Assembly: GCF_900240995.1 (NCBI RefSeq) | Contig: NZ_LT965953.1 | Span: 1,871,018-1,935,017 of the forward strand | Direction of reading: 5' to 3' | Source of the DNA: Bacillus sp. Marseille-P3661 | GTDB lineage: Bacteria; Bacillota; Bacilli; Bacillales; Bacillaceae_J | DNA length: 64,000 nt | Shown here: piece by piece, positions 18,566-26,439 of the stretch | Layout of the letters: each line of letters begins with the position of its first letter | Numbering within the stretch: position 1 is the first letter of the stretch | Program-made: the position numbers and the translations under genes | The notes under the pieces: model-generated | Database searches by the model: none | Told to the model about the DNA's origin: nothing | The model's input: the letters and a program-made list of their open reading frames with translations, nothing else

Positions 18566-19756
18566 CTAATTCTTCATTTTCTCTTCCACGCTTACTAGTA
18601 ATGAATCTAGATCTGCATGGCCATGATATCTTATGTACATGATTTGTTTACCCTTTGCTGCAAACACTTCTTTAAAGTTATCAACTGTATAAATCATTAA
18701 TATATCAAAATCGCTATCTTTAATTACATTAATCTCTCCACCTTGATAGGCTAGACTATATCTTTTTATTAAATCATTAACCACATTTTCAGATAAAAAT
18801 GTATATCTTAATTGATATATTCTCGTCGTAATAGTTGGTAAATATTCACCACTACCATCCTTCCACATTTGATTAGGCACATGGCCAATTTCGTCTGACA
18901 CATACTGCACCGGAGCTAATAAACTCCAGTCATAGCTATATCGATTTCCCCAATCAATACCATCCCGGATAAATGTAGATTGTGGTCGGATAAGTTCTGC
19001 ATTTTGTTCAACATCTGCTAATCTAACAATAGGTAAACCGTTATCCTTTAGGGGTAATGTCTTGGTTTCTTTCAAAACTAACTGAATAAAAGGATGTGCA
19101 GTTCCTAACAAAGTAATGATAATCACCATTATCGCAAAAAAAGTGGTTACTCTTCGTTGTTTCTTCCATGGAGCACTATGATTAATTGGTTTTCCCTCTA
19201 ATAATGATTTTCGTAATGCACGAATTGCTAACGCTGCCTGCAGGGAAGTGAATGACGAATATCCAACAAAAATTGTAATAACTGTTTGTTGAATAACTTG
19301 TCCCTCTACTAGTGCAAGGGTTGGTGTTCCATCTAGAAATAAAAGTGCAAAAAGAAGGCCGATCATTAGCATAGTAATTAAAATACTAATAGTGGCACTC
19401 CAAGCAAATTTTTTATCCAGTTTCTTCAAAGTAAATGATTGCTCGACAGGATCACTATATAATTCAGGGGAATTGGATTCAACAGGTGATGAGAACACAT
19501 TAAAAAAACCATAACTGGTAACATAATCCCAACCACTATCAACATACTTTAGCTTTTGTTCGGTTAATATTTTCTTATGATCTGTTACATCAATTCGATA
19601 TCTCATTTTTTTAGGCTCACCTTTTATAAAATGAGCAAAATGTACTCCCACCTTCTTTAAATGGAGACCCTCCGCTGCCATGTCTGTAAACCAACTTTCA
19701 TGCTCACCAATCCGCCAATTATCGATGGATCGAAATTTACGGACAATTTTAGTCAT
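18566..19756 (-). CDS. DUF2812 domain membrane protein
   Basis: The 396-residue protein has an N-terminal DUF2812 domain (about residues 1-110; FRSIDNWRIGEHESWFTDMA, where the protein reads the membrane-side environment). Three or four membrane segments follow between residues 120 and 235, then a hydrophilic C-terminal domain. DUF2812 genes usually follow a PadR-type regulator in Firmicutes; no such gene is next to this one. The ATG at 19756 is chosen because AAGGAG lies 9 bases before it; the longer frame starts at 19801 without a site. The function of the family is unknown. Confidence 0.75.
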   Translation of the reverse strand: MTKIVRKFRSIDNWRIGEHESWFTDMAAEGLHLKKVGVHFAHFIKGEPKKMRYRIDVTDHKKILTEQKLKYVDSGWDYVTSYGFFNVFSSPVESNSPELYSDPVEQSFTLKKLDKKFAWSATISILITMLMIGLLFALLFLDGTPTLALVEGQVIQQTVITIFVGYSSFTSLQAALAIRALRKSLLEGKPINHSAPWKKQRRVTTFFAIMVIIITLLGTAHPFIQLVLKETKTLPLKDNGLPIVRLADVEQNAELIRPQSTFIRDGIDWGNRYSYDWSLLAPVQYVSDEIGHVPNQMWKDGSGEYLPTITTRIYQLRYTFLSENVVNDLIKRYSLAYQGGEINVIKDSDFDILMIYTVDNFKEVFAAKGKQIMYIRYHGHADLDSLLVSVEEKMKN

Positions 19757-19963
19757 AGTATTCATCTCCTTATAATATAAGCCAATCACATACCACCACA
19801 TTAGTTCTTACATTTTTCCACTGGGATAGTGTTAAACAAAAAAAATGTCAGTCATCTTCAATCGCAGTCATACAATTAAACGCAACGAAATCTTGAATAG
19901 TTTTCCTTCTCCATAATTCCCTAATTACTAATACGATTAGTTTTATAAAAAGTTTCCAAAAAT

Positions 19964-19991
19964 AAAAAGGTGAGCTTGGAATAACCTTTTT
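19964..19991. terminator. Bidirectional hairpin in 19757-20179
   Basis: AAAAAGGT and ACCTTTTT are separated by 12 bases. It lies in the stretch between the DUF2812 gene and the repeat-protein gene, where I see no gene. It may end a transcript not detected here. Confidence 0.4.
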
Positions 19992-20109
19992 ATACACTAA
20001 AACACCCATAATTCCTTAATAAAATTTAAGTTTAATAACCTTATTCTAGTATACAAATTATCATTCCTATGATAAATGGCTTTTCCAATATTTCATTTGT
20101 TCACAAAAA

Positions 20110-20133
20110 AGAGCTCACAACAGAGTGAACTTC
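20110..20133 (-). terminator. Terminator after CotG-like gene
   Basis: The stem GTTCAC / GTGAGC (one G-U pair) is followed by TCTTTTTTG on the minus strand, about 50 bases beyond the stop at 20180. Confidence 0.5.
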
Positions 20134-20179
20134 TATCAAGCATCTTATTTACCACAACAATGTTGTTTAGATTTATGAT

Positions 20180-20680
20180 CTAGTCCTTTGACTTTTGGTA
20201 TCTATCTTTAGACTTACGGCCTTTGTCTTTCGACTTTTGATCTTTATCTTTAGACTTACGACCTTTGTCTTTCGACTTTTGGTCTTTATCTTTAGACTTA
20301 CGGCCTTTGTCTTTCGACTTTTGGTCTTTATCTTTAGACTTACGACCTTTGTCCTTTGACTTTTGGTCTTTATCTTTGCACTTATGGCCTTTGTCCTTCG
20401 ACTTATGGTCTTTATCTTTTGGCTTTTGATCGTGGTCGTGGTGCTTTCTTGCCTTAGCCTTTGCTTTTGCTCTACGGCGTCTACATGAAGTCACCTGTTG
20501 TCGTGCCTTTTCATTACATTTTTCAGAATACCCAATTAATGGTTGATGGTATTGAGCATATCGTTCCGGGTATTTATTGTACATAAGAAGAGGTGCGTTA
20601 TTCAGCTTAGAATTTTGATTATTTAGATTAATGTCTGCCTCAACTTTTTTTTCATCTTTCTTGTTGTAATTGAAAAACAT
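20180..20680 (-). CDS. Lys/Asp-repeat protein, probable CotG-like spore coat protein
   Basis: The 166-residue protein has an ordinary N-terminal 65 residues (YPERYAQYHQPLIGYSEKC), then a basic patch RRRRAKAKAKARKHH. It ends with perfect 14-residue repeats of the type KSKDKGRKSKDKDQ to the C-terminus. The highly charged tandem repeats recall the spore coat protein CotG and its Bacillus relatives, which are Lys-rich random coils phosphorylated by CotH. A coat role is inferred only from that and from the sporulating host. The ATG at 20680 follows AAAGGGGAAG. The repeat array may vary in length between strains. Confidence 0.65.
   Translation of the reverse strand: MFFNYNKKDEKKVEADINLNNQNSKLNNAPLLMYNKYPERYAQYHQPLIGYSEKCNEKARQQVTSCRRRRAKAKAKARKHHDHDQKPKDKDHKSKDKGHKCKDKDQKSKDKGRKSKDKDQKSKDKGRKSKDKDQKSKDKGRKSKDKDQKSKDKGRKSKDRYQKSKD
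20183..20416. repeat. 42-bp in-frame tandem repeats in CotG-like gene
   Basis: The 42-bp unit, encoding 14 residues, repeats from about 20217 upward with only a few base changes (for example TTTAGACTTACGGCCTTTG versus TTTAGACTTACGACCTTTG). Copy number changes would keep the frame. Confidence 0.85.
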
Positions 20681-20896
20681 TAGTCTTCCCCTTTCCTATT
20701 TTTTATATAATATGCAATCTAGGACATTGTGAATTAGGCATTTGATTCAAAAAAGTTTCCTTTAGAAAAGGGGGTGTCTATAAAATAAAAATAGCAGCTA
20801 GAACCCTCTCTAGATGCTTAATCCCCCATAATCGTTTAATTGAATTCAGTTTGGAAATAATAACAAAAAAATGTTTGGTTAAAAAAGGAGAGAAAA

Positions 20897-22276
20897 ATGA
20901 ATTCTTCCAATCACGAATATCGAATCGAAAATGACCCTTTAGGTACCATTATGGTCCCTTCATCTGCCTATTATGGTTCACAAACACAACGTGCAATAGA
21001 AAATTTTAAAATTAGTGGGATGACATTACCTCGAGCTTTTATAAAAGCTCAAGGAATTATTAAAGCGTCCGCTGCAACTGTTAACGTAGAATTGGGATTA
21101 CTACCCCCTGATTTTGGAAAGGCAATTATTCACGCATCTGAAGAAGTCATTGAAGGAAAATGGGACGAACATTTTGTAGTAGATGTTTATCAAGCAGGTG
21201 CAGGTACATCGCAAAACATGAATGCAAATGAAGTCATCGCAAATCGTGCAAAAGAACTATTAGGTGGTTCACAAAGTATTCATCCAAACGACCACGTCAA
21301 TATGTCGCAATCTACAAATGATACGTTCCCTTCAGCTTTGAATATTGCTGCTGTTGAAATACTCAATAGTCAATTACTTCCCGCTTTATCACAGTTAGTG
21401 AAAGAGTTTCGAAAAAAAGCAGAACAATTTATGCCAATACTAAAATCTGGACGGACTCACTTACACGATGGCGTCCCCATTCGGTTAGGGCAAGAATTTT
21501 CTGGTTATGCAGAAACACTTCATTTTATATATCTACAGCTTGAAAAAAATATCGATGTACTTTATGAAATCGGATTAGGCGGACAAGCGATCGGAACAAA
21601 GCTCAATTTACCTACTGAATACAAACCAAAGATTATTCAGGAAGTTGGCAAACGTACGAATCATCCATTTCGTGAACCAAAGAATATGTTTGCTTTTATG
21701 CAAAACATGAATGAGCCAATTCGCTGTATGTTAACGTTAAAAGAACTTGCACTTCACCTAATTAAAATTACGAGTGATTTGCGTTTACTTAGCTCGGGAC
21801 CGAGAACCGGTTTAGCAGAAATTTCGCTACCTTCTATTCAACCCGGTTCAACCATCATGCCAGGAAAAGTCAATCCTGCTATTTTAGAAATGACACATAT
21901 GGTATGTTGTCAAATAATTGGATATGAGACAGCAATCTCTGCGGCAGCAACGGCCGGTCAATTGGAAATTAATGTGATGATGCCATTGATCGCTCACTCT
22001 TTTCTTCATTCAATTGAAATCTTTGCAAATGCAATTGAAACGCTAACGTCAAAATGTATTAGTGGTATTCAAGCTAATGAGGAAAAATGCAAGCAATGGA
22101 TGGAAGAAAGCTTATCATTGGTTACCGGCTTAAGTGGTTCAATGGGGTACGATATTGCCTCACAGATTGGCTTAAAGGCAGACGAAGAAAATAAAACCAT
22201 TAAGCAAGTACTTCAAGAAAAGGGTTTACTTTCAGAAGAGATTATCAAAGCTATAGATCCAACTGGGATGGTATAG
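20897..22276 (+). CDS. Class II fumarase/aspartase family lyase
   Basis: The 459-residue protein has the superfamily's conserved regions in order: SGRTHLHDGVP (about residue 190), the catalytic serine loop PGSTIMPGKVNPAILEM (about 313-329), and AGQLEINVMMPLIAHS. The N-terminus (YRIENDPLGTIMVPSSAYYG) and the AGQLEINV block resemble aspartase, while GRTHL and MPGKVNP resemble fumarase. I therefore cannot decide between fumarate hydration and aspartate deamination; the loop variant MPGKVNPAI is neither textbook form. The ATG follows AAAGGAG at 7 bases. It stands alone on the plus strand, and no asparaginase or C4-transporter gene is adjacent. Confidence 0.85.
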   Translation: MNSSNHEYRIENDPLGTIMVPSSAYYGSQTQRAIENFKISGMTLPRAFIKAQGIIKASAATVNVELGLLPPDFGKAIIHASEEVIEGKWDEHFVVDVYQAGAGTSQNMNANEVIANRAKELLGGSQSIHPNDHVNMSQSTNDTFPSALNIAAVEILNSQLLPALSQLVKEFRKKAEQFMPILKSGRTHLHDGVPIRLGQEFSGYAETLHFIYLQLEKNIDVLYEIGLGGQAIGTKLNLPTEYKPKIIQEVGKRTNHPFREPKNMFAFMQNMNEPIRCMLTLKELALHLIKITSDLRLLSSGPRTGLAEISLPSIQPGSTIMPGKVNPAILEMTHMVCCQIIGYETAISAAATAGQLEINVMMPLIAHSFLHSIEIFANAIETLTSKCISGIQANEEKCKQWMEESLSLVTGLSGSMGYDIASQIGLKADEENKTIKQVLQEKGLLSEEIIKAIDPTGMV

Positions 22277-22411
22277 TTATTGGTTTCTTGATAGTTTATT
22301 AATTGAACTGCTAGGGATGGTTAAAGGTGTTTGATAAAAATGAGGAAATTATTACCACTCCTCTGGACATCTGACTCTGCTTCATCAACAAAGAGGTTCT
22401 TGAAGGTTACT

Positions 22412-22493
22412 GCGGACAAAGTGTTCCTTATTTTACTTGTCAACATACCGTATTTTGCTGCATTTTTTGCAAAATAAAGGACCGAATGTCCGC
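22412..22493. repeat. Palindromic repeat element A (GCGGACA ends)
   Basis: It is bounded by GCGGACA (22412-22418) and TGTCCGC (22487-22493), with an inner pair TCCTTATTTT / AAAATAAAGGA. Its right end reads, inverted, GCGGACATTCGGTCCTTTAT, close to the ends of element B at 24970-25150. The rest of 22277-22744 holds no recognisable gene. Confidence 0.65.
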
Positions 22494-22744
22494 ATAGCCC
22501 GCCTAATCATTCTTTTTTATCGAAATAGGATTCGTATGTCAGCAAAGCGAAATTATAAATAGGTGGTAGTTTCATATTATAAATGGATATAAGATTAAGT
22601 TCTCTTATTAACAAGGATCGCTTGCTAATAAGACAACCTAAAATATCTAGACAAAAGCTAGTTATTTTCTACATAATGGTGCTGTAACTAAAACAATTAA
22701 GTTGACGTTTATTAGATAATGTTGATACGTCTTTCACAAAAATA

Positions 22745-22782
22745 AACTAAAAAACTGGCATCTGTAAAATACAGTTCCCAGC
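22745..22782 (-). terminator. Terminator after monooxygenase/Dabb operon
   Basis: CTGG..CTGTA and TACAG..CCAG pair, followed on the minus strand by TTTTTTAG. It overlaps the end of the MFS remnant at 22785. Confidence 0.75.
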
Positions 22783-22784
22783 CA

Positions 22785-22871
22785 TCACAATAATGCTTTA
22801 CCTCTTATCGAAAAATGGAAGGAACGAAATCGACTAATATCAATCGCTTGAGCTACATTCATATTATTCAA
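22785..22871 (-). pseudogene. N-terminal stump of an aromatic-acid MFS transporter
   Basis: A TTG at 22871 with GGAGG 9 bases upstream starts a 28-codon frame reading MNVAQAIDISRFRSFHF from its fourth codon. This matches the N-terminus of the benzoate/4-hydroxybenzoate transporter group (typically a short VIDESKFNRFH-like stretch before the first membrane segment). It then stops and runs directly into a terminator. The rest of the carrier is deleted. It follows the flavin monooxygenase and Dabb genes, so the operon probably once included uptake of the aromatic substrate. Confidence 0.5.
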
Positions 22872-22949
22872 TAGTTCCCTCCTCCAAATAACACAATTAC
22901 TAAAACGCCCGAACGCGTTTAAGCATTAAAGTTTAAATGTAAAAAAATA

Positions 22950-23246
22950 TTATTCAATATCAAAATCAACTACGATTGTGTCTTCCAAACCAATTTCGCG
23001 CAAATACGATACTATTTCCTGATGTGCAGGGTGCGGTCCGTAATTTTCTAATGCAGCTCGGTCTTTGAATCGGACAGTTAAACCAACTTCATATCCCTTG
23101 TTTCTGTTCGAAAAATTTATGCCCTGCTGAATATCCACTATGCCTGGTATGATATTTTTTAGCAGGAGACTCCTGTGAATCAACTCTTCCTTTTGTTCAT
23201 TGGTAGCTTGCTGTGAAAATTTTATCAACACTATATGTTCAACCAT
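22950..23246 (-). CDS. Dabb (stress-responsive alpha/beta-barrel) domain protein
   Basis: The 98-residue protein begins MVEHIVLIKFSQQATNEQKEEL, the usual opening of Dabb ferredoxin-like dimeric proteins, and contains a central GLTVRFKDRAALENYGPHPAHQE block with the conserved histidine-rich turn. Members include small stress proteins and polyketide or aromatic-ring cyclases. The ATG follows AGGAG at 7 bases and lies 10 bases after the monooxygenase stop, so the two genes are co-transcribed. It may act on or bind the product of that enzyme. Confidence 0.85.
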   Translation of the reverse strand: MVEHIVLIKFSQQATNEQKEELIHRSLLLKNIIPGIVDIQQGINFSNRNKGYEVGLTVRFKDRAALENYGPHPAHQEIVSYLREIGLEDTIVVDFDIE

Positions 23247-23256
23247 AGCTGCACTC

Positions 23257-24504
23257 CTATTTACTATTTAAGGTTTCTCTATCAAAACCAGCAATTTGTT
23301 TATAACGATTCGCAATATTCTCCAACTCTTGATAAGTAATGACGTCTTCTAAATAATCAAAGCCATTAGGCGCTCGTTCTTCGACGATCTGCATGACAAT
23401 CTCAGGTCCATTTTTCCGATTCGATAAAACAATATTAGCGGTAGGGTCAAGTCTAGCTTGTTCATAAGCCTTCAAAGCAGTTTCTGCACTCGGTTGCTCT
23501 AAGATTGCAATTCCTAATGCATCTGCATCAAGGATAGCCTGTGAAGCCCCGTTTGACCCTATTGGATACATTGGATGTGCAGCATCACCAAGTAAAGTTA
23601 TGCGTCCATACGTCCACTTTGGAAGAGGATTACGGTCAACCATTGGGTATTCGAACACCTCATCGGTTTCCTTTATGAGCTTAGGCACATTTAACCAGCC
23701 AAAATCCCAATTAGCAAAAGCAGGTGCGAAAACTTCTTTATCTATTTTGCGGTTCCAGTCTGCACGTGAAGGCATTTCATCGACAGTCAATTCGGCAATC
23801 CAATTTACGAGCGAGCGTCCGCTTGCAGCTGCCTCTGGACATACTGGGTAAGCAACAAATTTTTGATCCTGATATCCAGCCATTATCATTGATCTTCCTG
23901 TTAAGAATGGAGTTGATTCGGTAATGCCACGCCATAAAATCCGGCCGCTGTATTTTGGCAATCCTTCGTTTGGATAATAGAAATTACGAACAGTAGAATG
24001 GATGCCATCCGCTGCTATCATGATTTCTGCACTATAAGAGCCCAGCCGTTCACCAGTTTTTCTATTTTCGAAATCAGCTATCACCTTGTCACCAGACATT
24101 TTAAATGATTTTAAATGATGTCCAGTAAACACTGCGTCCTCACCCAAGCGTTCTTTAACAGCTTTTAGCAAGAGCATTTGTAATCGTCCACGATGGATGG
24201 AATATTGCGGCCAACGATAACCAGCTTTAATTCCTCGATCCTCTTGCCAAATCTCCTTACCAAATTTGTTTACATAAATAAGTTCTGCAGTCCGAATGCC
24301 AGTGTTTTCAAGCTCATCTGCCAAACCAAGTTCTGTCAGAACCCTTACAGCATGCGGCAATAGATTGATACCGACACCAAGTGCTTTAATAGTTTCCACA
24401 CTTTCAAACACACGCACTGACACGCCAACGCGGTGAAGTTTTAGTGCAGTCACAAGTCCGCCAATCCCACCGCCGACGACAATCGCCGATTTGATATTAG
24501 CCAA
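23257..24504 (-). CDS. FAD-dependent aromatic-type monooxygenase (PhzS/salicylate hydroxylase group)
   Basis: The protein would insert one oxygen into an aromatic or heteroaromatic ring using NAD(P)H and oxygen. The 415-residue chain has the FAD motif VVGGGIGGLVTALKLHRVGV at residues 9-28, the conserved IAADGIHSTVR (DG motif), and the second FAD motif LLGDAAHPMYPIGSNGASQA. It also ends that motif with an ILDADALG stretch, which resembles PhzS and related group A hydroxylases more than classic phenol hydroxylases. It starts at a TTG at 24504 after AGGAGGGG. It is co-transcribed with the Dabb gene and, originally, an aromatic-acid MFS carrier. The substrate is unknown. Confidence 0.85.
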   Translation of the reverse strand: MANIKSAIVVGGGIGGLVTALKLHRVGVSVRVFESVETIKALGVGINLLPHAVRVLTELGLADELENTGIRTAELIYVNKFGKEIWQEDRGIKAGYRWPQYSIHRGRLQMLLLKAVKERLGEDAVFTGHHLKSFKMSGDKVIADFENRKTGERLGSYSAEIMIAADGIHSTVRNFYYPNEGLPKYSGRILWRGITESTPFLTGRSMIMAGYQDQKFVAYPVCPEAAASGRSLVNWIAELTVDEMPSRADWNRKIDKEVFAPAFANWDFGWLNVPKLIKETDEVFEYPMVDRNPLPKWTYGRITLLGDAAHPMYPIGSNGASQAILDADALGIAILEQPSAETALKAYEQARLDPTANIVLSNRKNGPEIVMQIVEERAPNGFDYLEDVITYQELENIANRYKQIAGFDRETLNSK

Positions 24505-24564
24505 AATAATCCCCTCCTAAAAAAATATCCACTTTTCTAATAATTCTATCTTCTTCTAATTATT

Positions 24565-24601
24565 ACATAAATATTAGATATATCAATATAAATATTTATG
24601 T
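24565..24601. promoter_or_regulatory. Inverted repeat upstream of monooxygenase operon
   Basis: ACATAAATATT (24565-24575) and AATATTTATGT (24591-24601) are exact inverses separated by 15 bases, about 60 bases before the monooxygenase start. It is a candidate binding site for a repressor encoded elsewhere. Nothing else is seen in 24602-24827. Confidence 0.45.
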
Positions 24602-24827
24602 TATAGTGAAAATGATATAAAAAAAACTGTACATATATTAAAATGGAATAAATATACTTCTTCTTTCGATTAGTAGTCACAAGCAACTTTTGTTGTTGCC
24701 CTTAACGACTGTATCTTTCACTCACTACATCAAACCTTATTAAGATCATTGCACTATTATTAAATAAACAGTTATTAATTCTATGTATTTACCATTTTAT
24801 CGATTATGATAAGTAACAACGATAAGA

Positions 24828-24855
24828 AACCCATAGAGCATAGACTCTATGGGTT
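24828..24855. terminator. Orphan strong hairpin
   Basis: The perfect 11-bp arms AACCCATAGAG and CTCTATGGGTT have a 6-base loop, with CCTTTTGT on the plus side and TTCTTATC on the minus side. No gene ends next to it on either strand. It could be a second, back-up terminator for the Tct operon. Confidence 0.5.
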
Positions 24856-24969
24856 CCTTTTGTAATATCCTTATATAGTTGTGACCATGAAAAGTACTAC
24901 TCTTTCAATAATAGAGGTGTTTCGTAATCGACTCCATTTAATCGCAACTATGGTTGAATACTTAAATAA

Positions 24970-25150
24970 GTGGACATTTGATCCGTTATTTAGCTTAAAA
25001 GAGCGATTTTTTTAATTTCACGGTCATCTATTCCGTTATTCCAACAATATGAGCAGATCTTTGGGTGGTTTAGATTAAATAGCGAATCCGTTGACCGGAA
25101 AACTCGTAAATTGGGCTTTTTTTTTAGCAAATAAGGCATCAGATGTCCGC
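24970..25150. repeat. Palindromic repeat element B (GTGGACAT ends)
   Basis: The left end GTGGACATTTGATCCGTTAT (24970 on) is inverted at the right end (GCAAATAAGGCATCAGATG from 25127, then TCCGC to 25150). The minus-strand frame through it has no plausible start. The ends are of the same family as element A at 22412. Confidence 0.65.
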
Positions 25151-25196
25151 TAATGACTTTAGCAGAGAGCAGAGAACAGAGCACATCCACATGACA

Positions 25197-25258
25197 TAAA
25201 AAGGCTATAAGGGGGCGTCTAGACTACAAAATAGGTCTTGACGCTCTCACATATAGCC
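25197..25258 (-). terminator. Terminator of the Tct operon
   Basis: GGCTATA and TATAGCC enclose a long, partly paired stem with GCGTC/GACGC, and TTTTTATG follows on the minus strand. It lies directly after the stop at 25273. Confidence 0.75.
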
Positions 25259-25272
25259 ACCCAAATTTTGTA

Positions 25273-26394
25273 TTATTCCTTTACAATAGTACGTTCTGCT
25301 ACTTCCTCATCTATTTCAATACCTAATCCAGGAGTTTCAATAGCCAGTAAATGGATACCATCATCTTTTCTAACCTGCTGAATCTTAGGACCCTTTAACA
25401 GTGAATTTTGGAAGGTTGAACGATCCGGTGTAAAATATTCTATCCATTTCACATTAGGCAACCCTACTGCTAATGGAAGATGAATTTGTTGCAGGTTCCA
25501 TGGTGAGACTGGAAAATTATACGTTGTTGCAAAATTATAGATTTTTAACCATTCTGTGATACCGCCTGTTGCACTCGCATTTGGTTGAATAATATCTAGC
25601 GCCTTCATGTCGATAAGTTGTCTAAATTCATTAAAGCTAGAATTTTGTTCACCACCAGCGATAAACGTTGAACCCGCACGCTCTTTAATTCTGACATAGC
25701 CTGATAAATCCTCAGGTGCCACCGGCTCCTCTAACCAATATACATTATATGGCTCCCATTCTTTTAGCTTTTGAATGGCAGTATCCGTATCCCACGTACC
25801 ATTAATATCAACCATAAGCTTGATATCTGGACCAATAGCTTCACGAACAGCCGCTACCCTCTTTGTCGCTTCGTCTAAGGAAACCGCTGATAATCCACAG
25901 CGAATTTTCACAGCTGAATGACCTTCTTCTACATATTTAGCAGCTCTTTCACCTAGTTGTTCTGGTGGTAATTGCTGCCCTACATTTGCATATGTCGGAA
26001 CACTAGCACGATAATTTCCAAACAGGTTGGATACTGGTGTATTCATAAGTTTTCCTTTAATATCCCAAAGTGCAAAGTCAACAGCAGCAATACAATCACG
26101 AATCATGCCACGCATCCCGATCCGCCAAGGAGCATCGAACATTTTCTTCCAAATTTTTTCAGTATGTAAAGGATTTTCCCCTACAACGACATTTTTAAGA
26201 TTACGTCTTAATAATGTCGCTGCCAAATCCCCTACTACACCGTGGGTAAATACGGGTGTACCAATAAAGCTTCTTCCTGTAATGCCATGGTCAGTATGGA
26301 CTTCTACAATAATTAATTCATGGCCAACAGAATGCGCCATATCTGATTCTTGCATGTGAACATAGCGGTTTACGGACAAATCGATAATTTTCAT
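25273..26394 (-). CDS. Enolase-superfamily (mandelate racemase-like) protein with altered acid/base residues
   Basis: The 373-residue protein has the N-terminal capping domain and the (beta/alpha)7-beta barrel of the mandelate racemase/muconate lactonizing family. The three metal ligands are present: D196 (MVDIN), E222 (LEEP) and E249 (GGEQN). E319 matches the catalytic E317 of mandelate racemase. Unusually, the KxK motif reads K163-I-R165, the His of the His-Asp dyad is W299 (SPWNL), and its Asp partner is N272 (IIQPNAS). Acid/base chemistry must therefore differ from the racemases and acid-sugar dehydratases. It is the last gene of the tct operon and starts at an ATG with AAGGA 8 bases upstream. 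It probably processes the imported acid. Confidence 0.85.
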   Translation of the reverse strand: MKIIDLSVNRYVHMQESDMAHSVGHELIIVEVHTDHGITGRSFIGTPVFTHGVVGDLAATLLRRNLKNVVVGENPLHTEKIWKKMFDAPWRIGMRGMIRDCIAAVDFALWDIKGKLMNTPVSNLFGNYRASVPTYANVGQQLPPEQLGERAAKYVEEGHSAVKIRCGLSAVSLDEATKRVAAVREAIGPDIKLMVDINGTWDTDTAIQKLKEWEPYNVYWLEEPVAPEDLSGYVRIKERAGSTFIAGGEQNSSFNEFRQLIDMKALDIIQPNASATGGITEWLKIYNFATTYNFPVSPWNLQQIHLPLAVGLPNVKWIEYFTPDRSTFQNSLLKGPKIQQVRKDDGIHLLAIETPGLGIEIDEEVAERTIVKE

Positions 26395-26439
26395 AATACA
26401 TATCCTTCTTTCTTTATCTATGATTGTTAGTAATTTAGT

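Noticed and set aside
24990-25190. 66-codon minus-strand frame
   Set aside because: It runs across palindromic element B and lacks a ribosome site.
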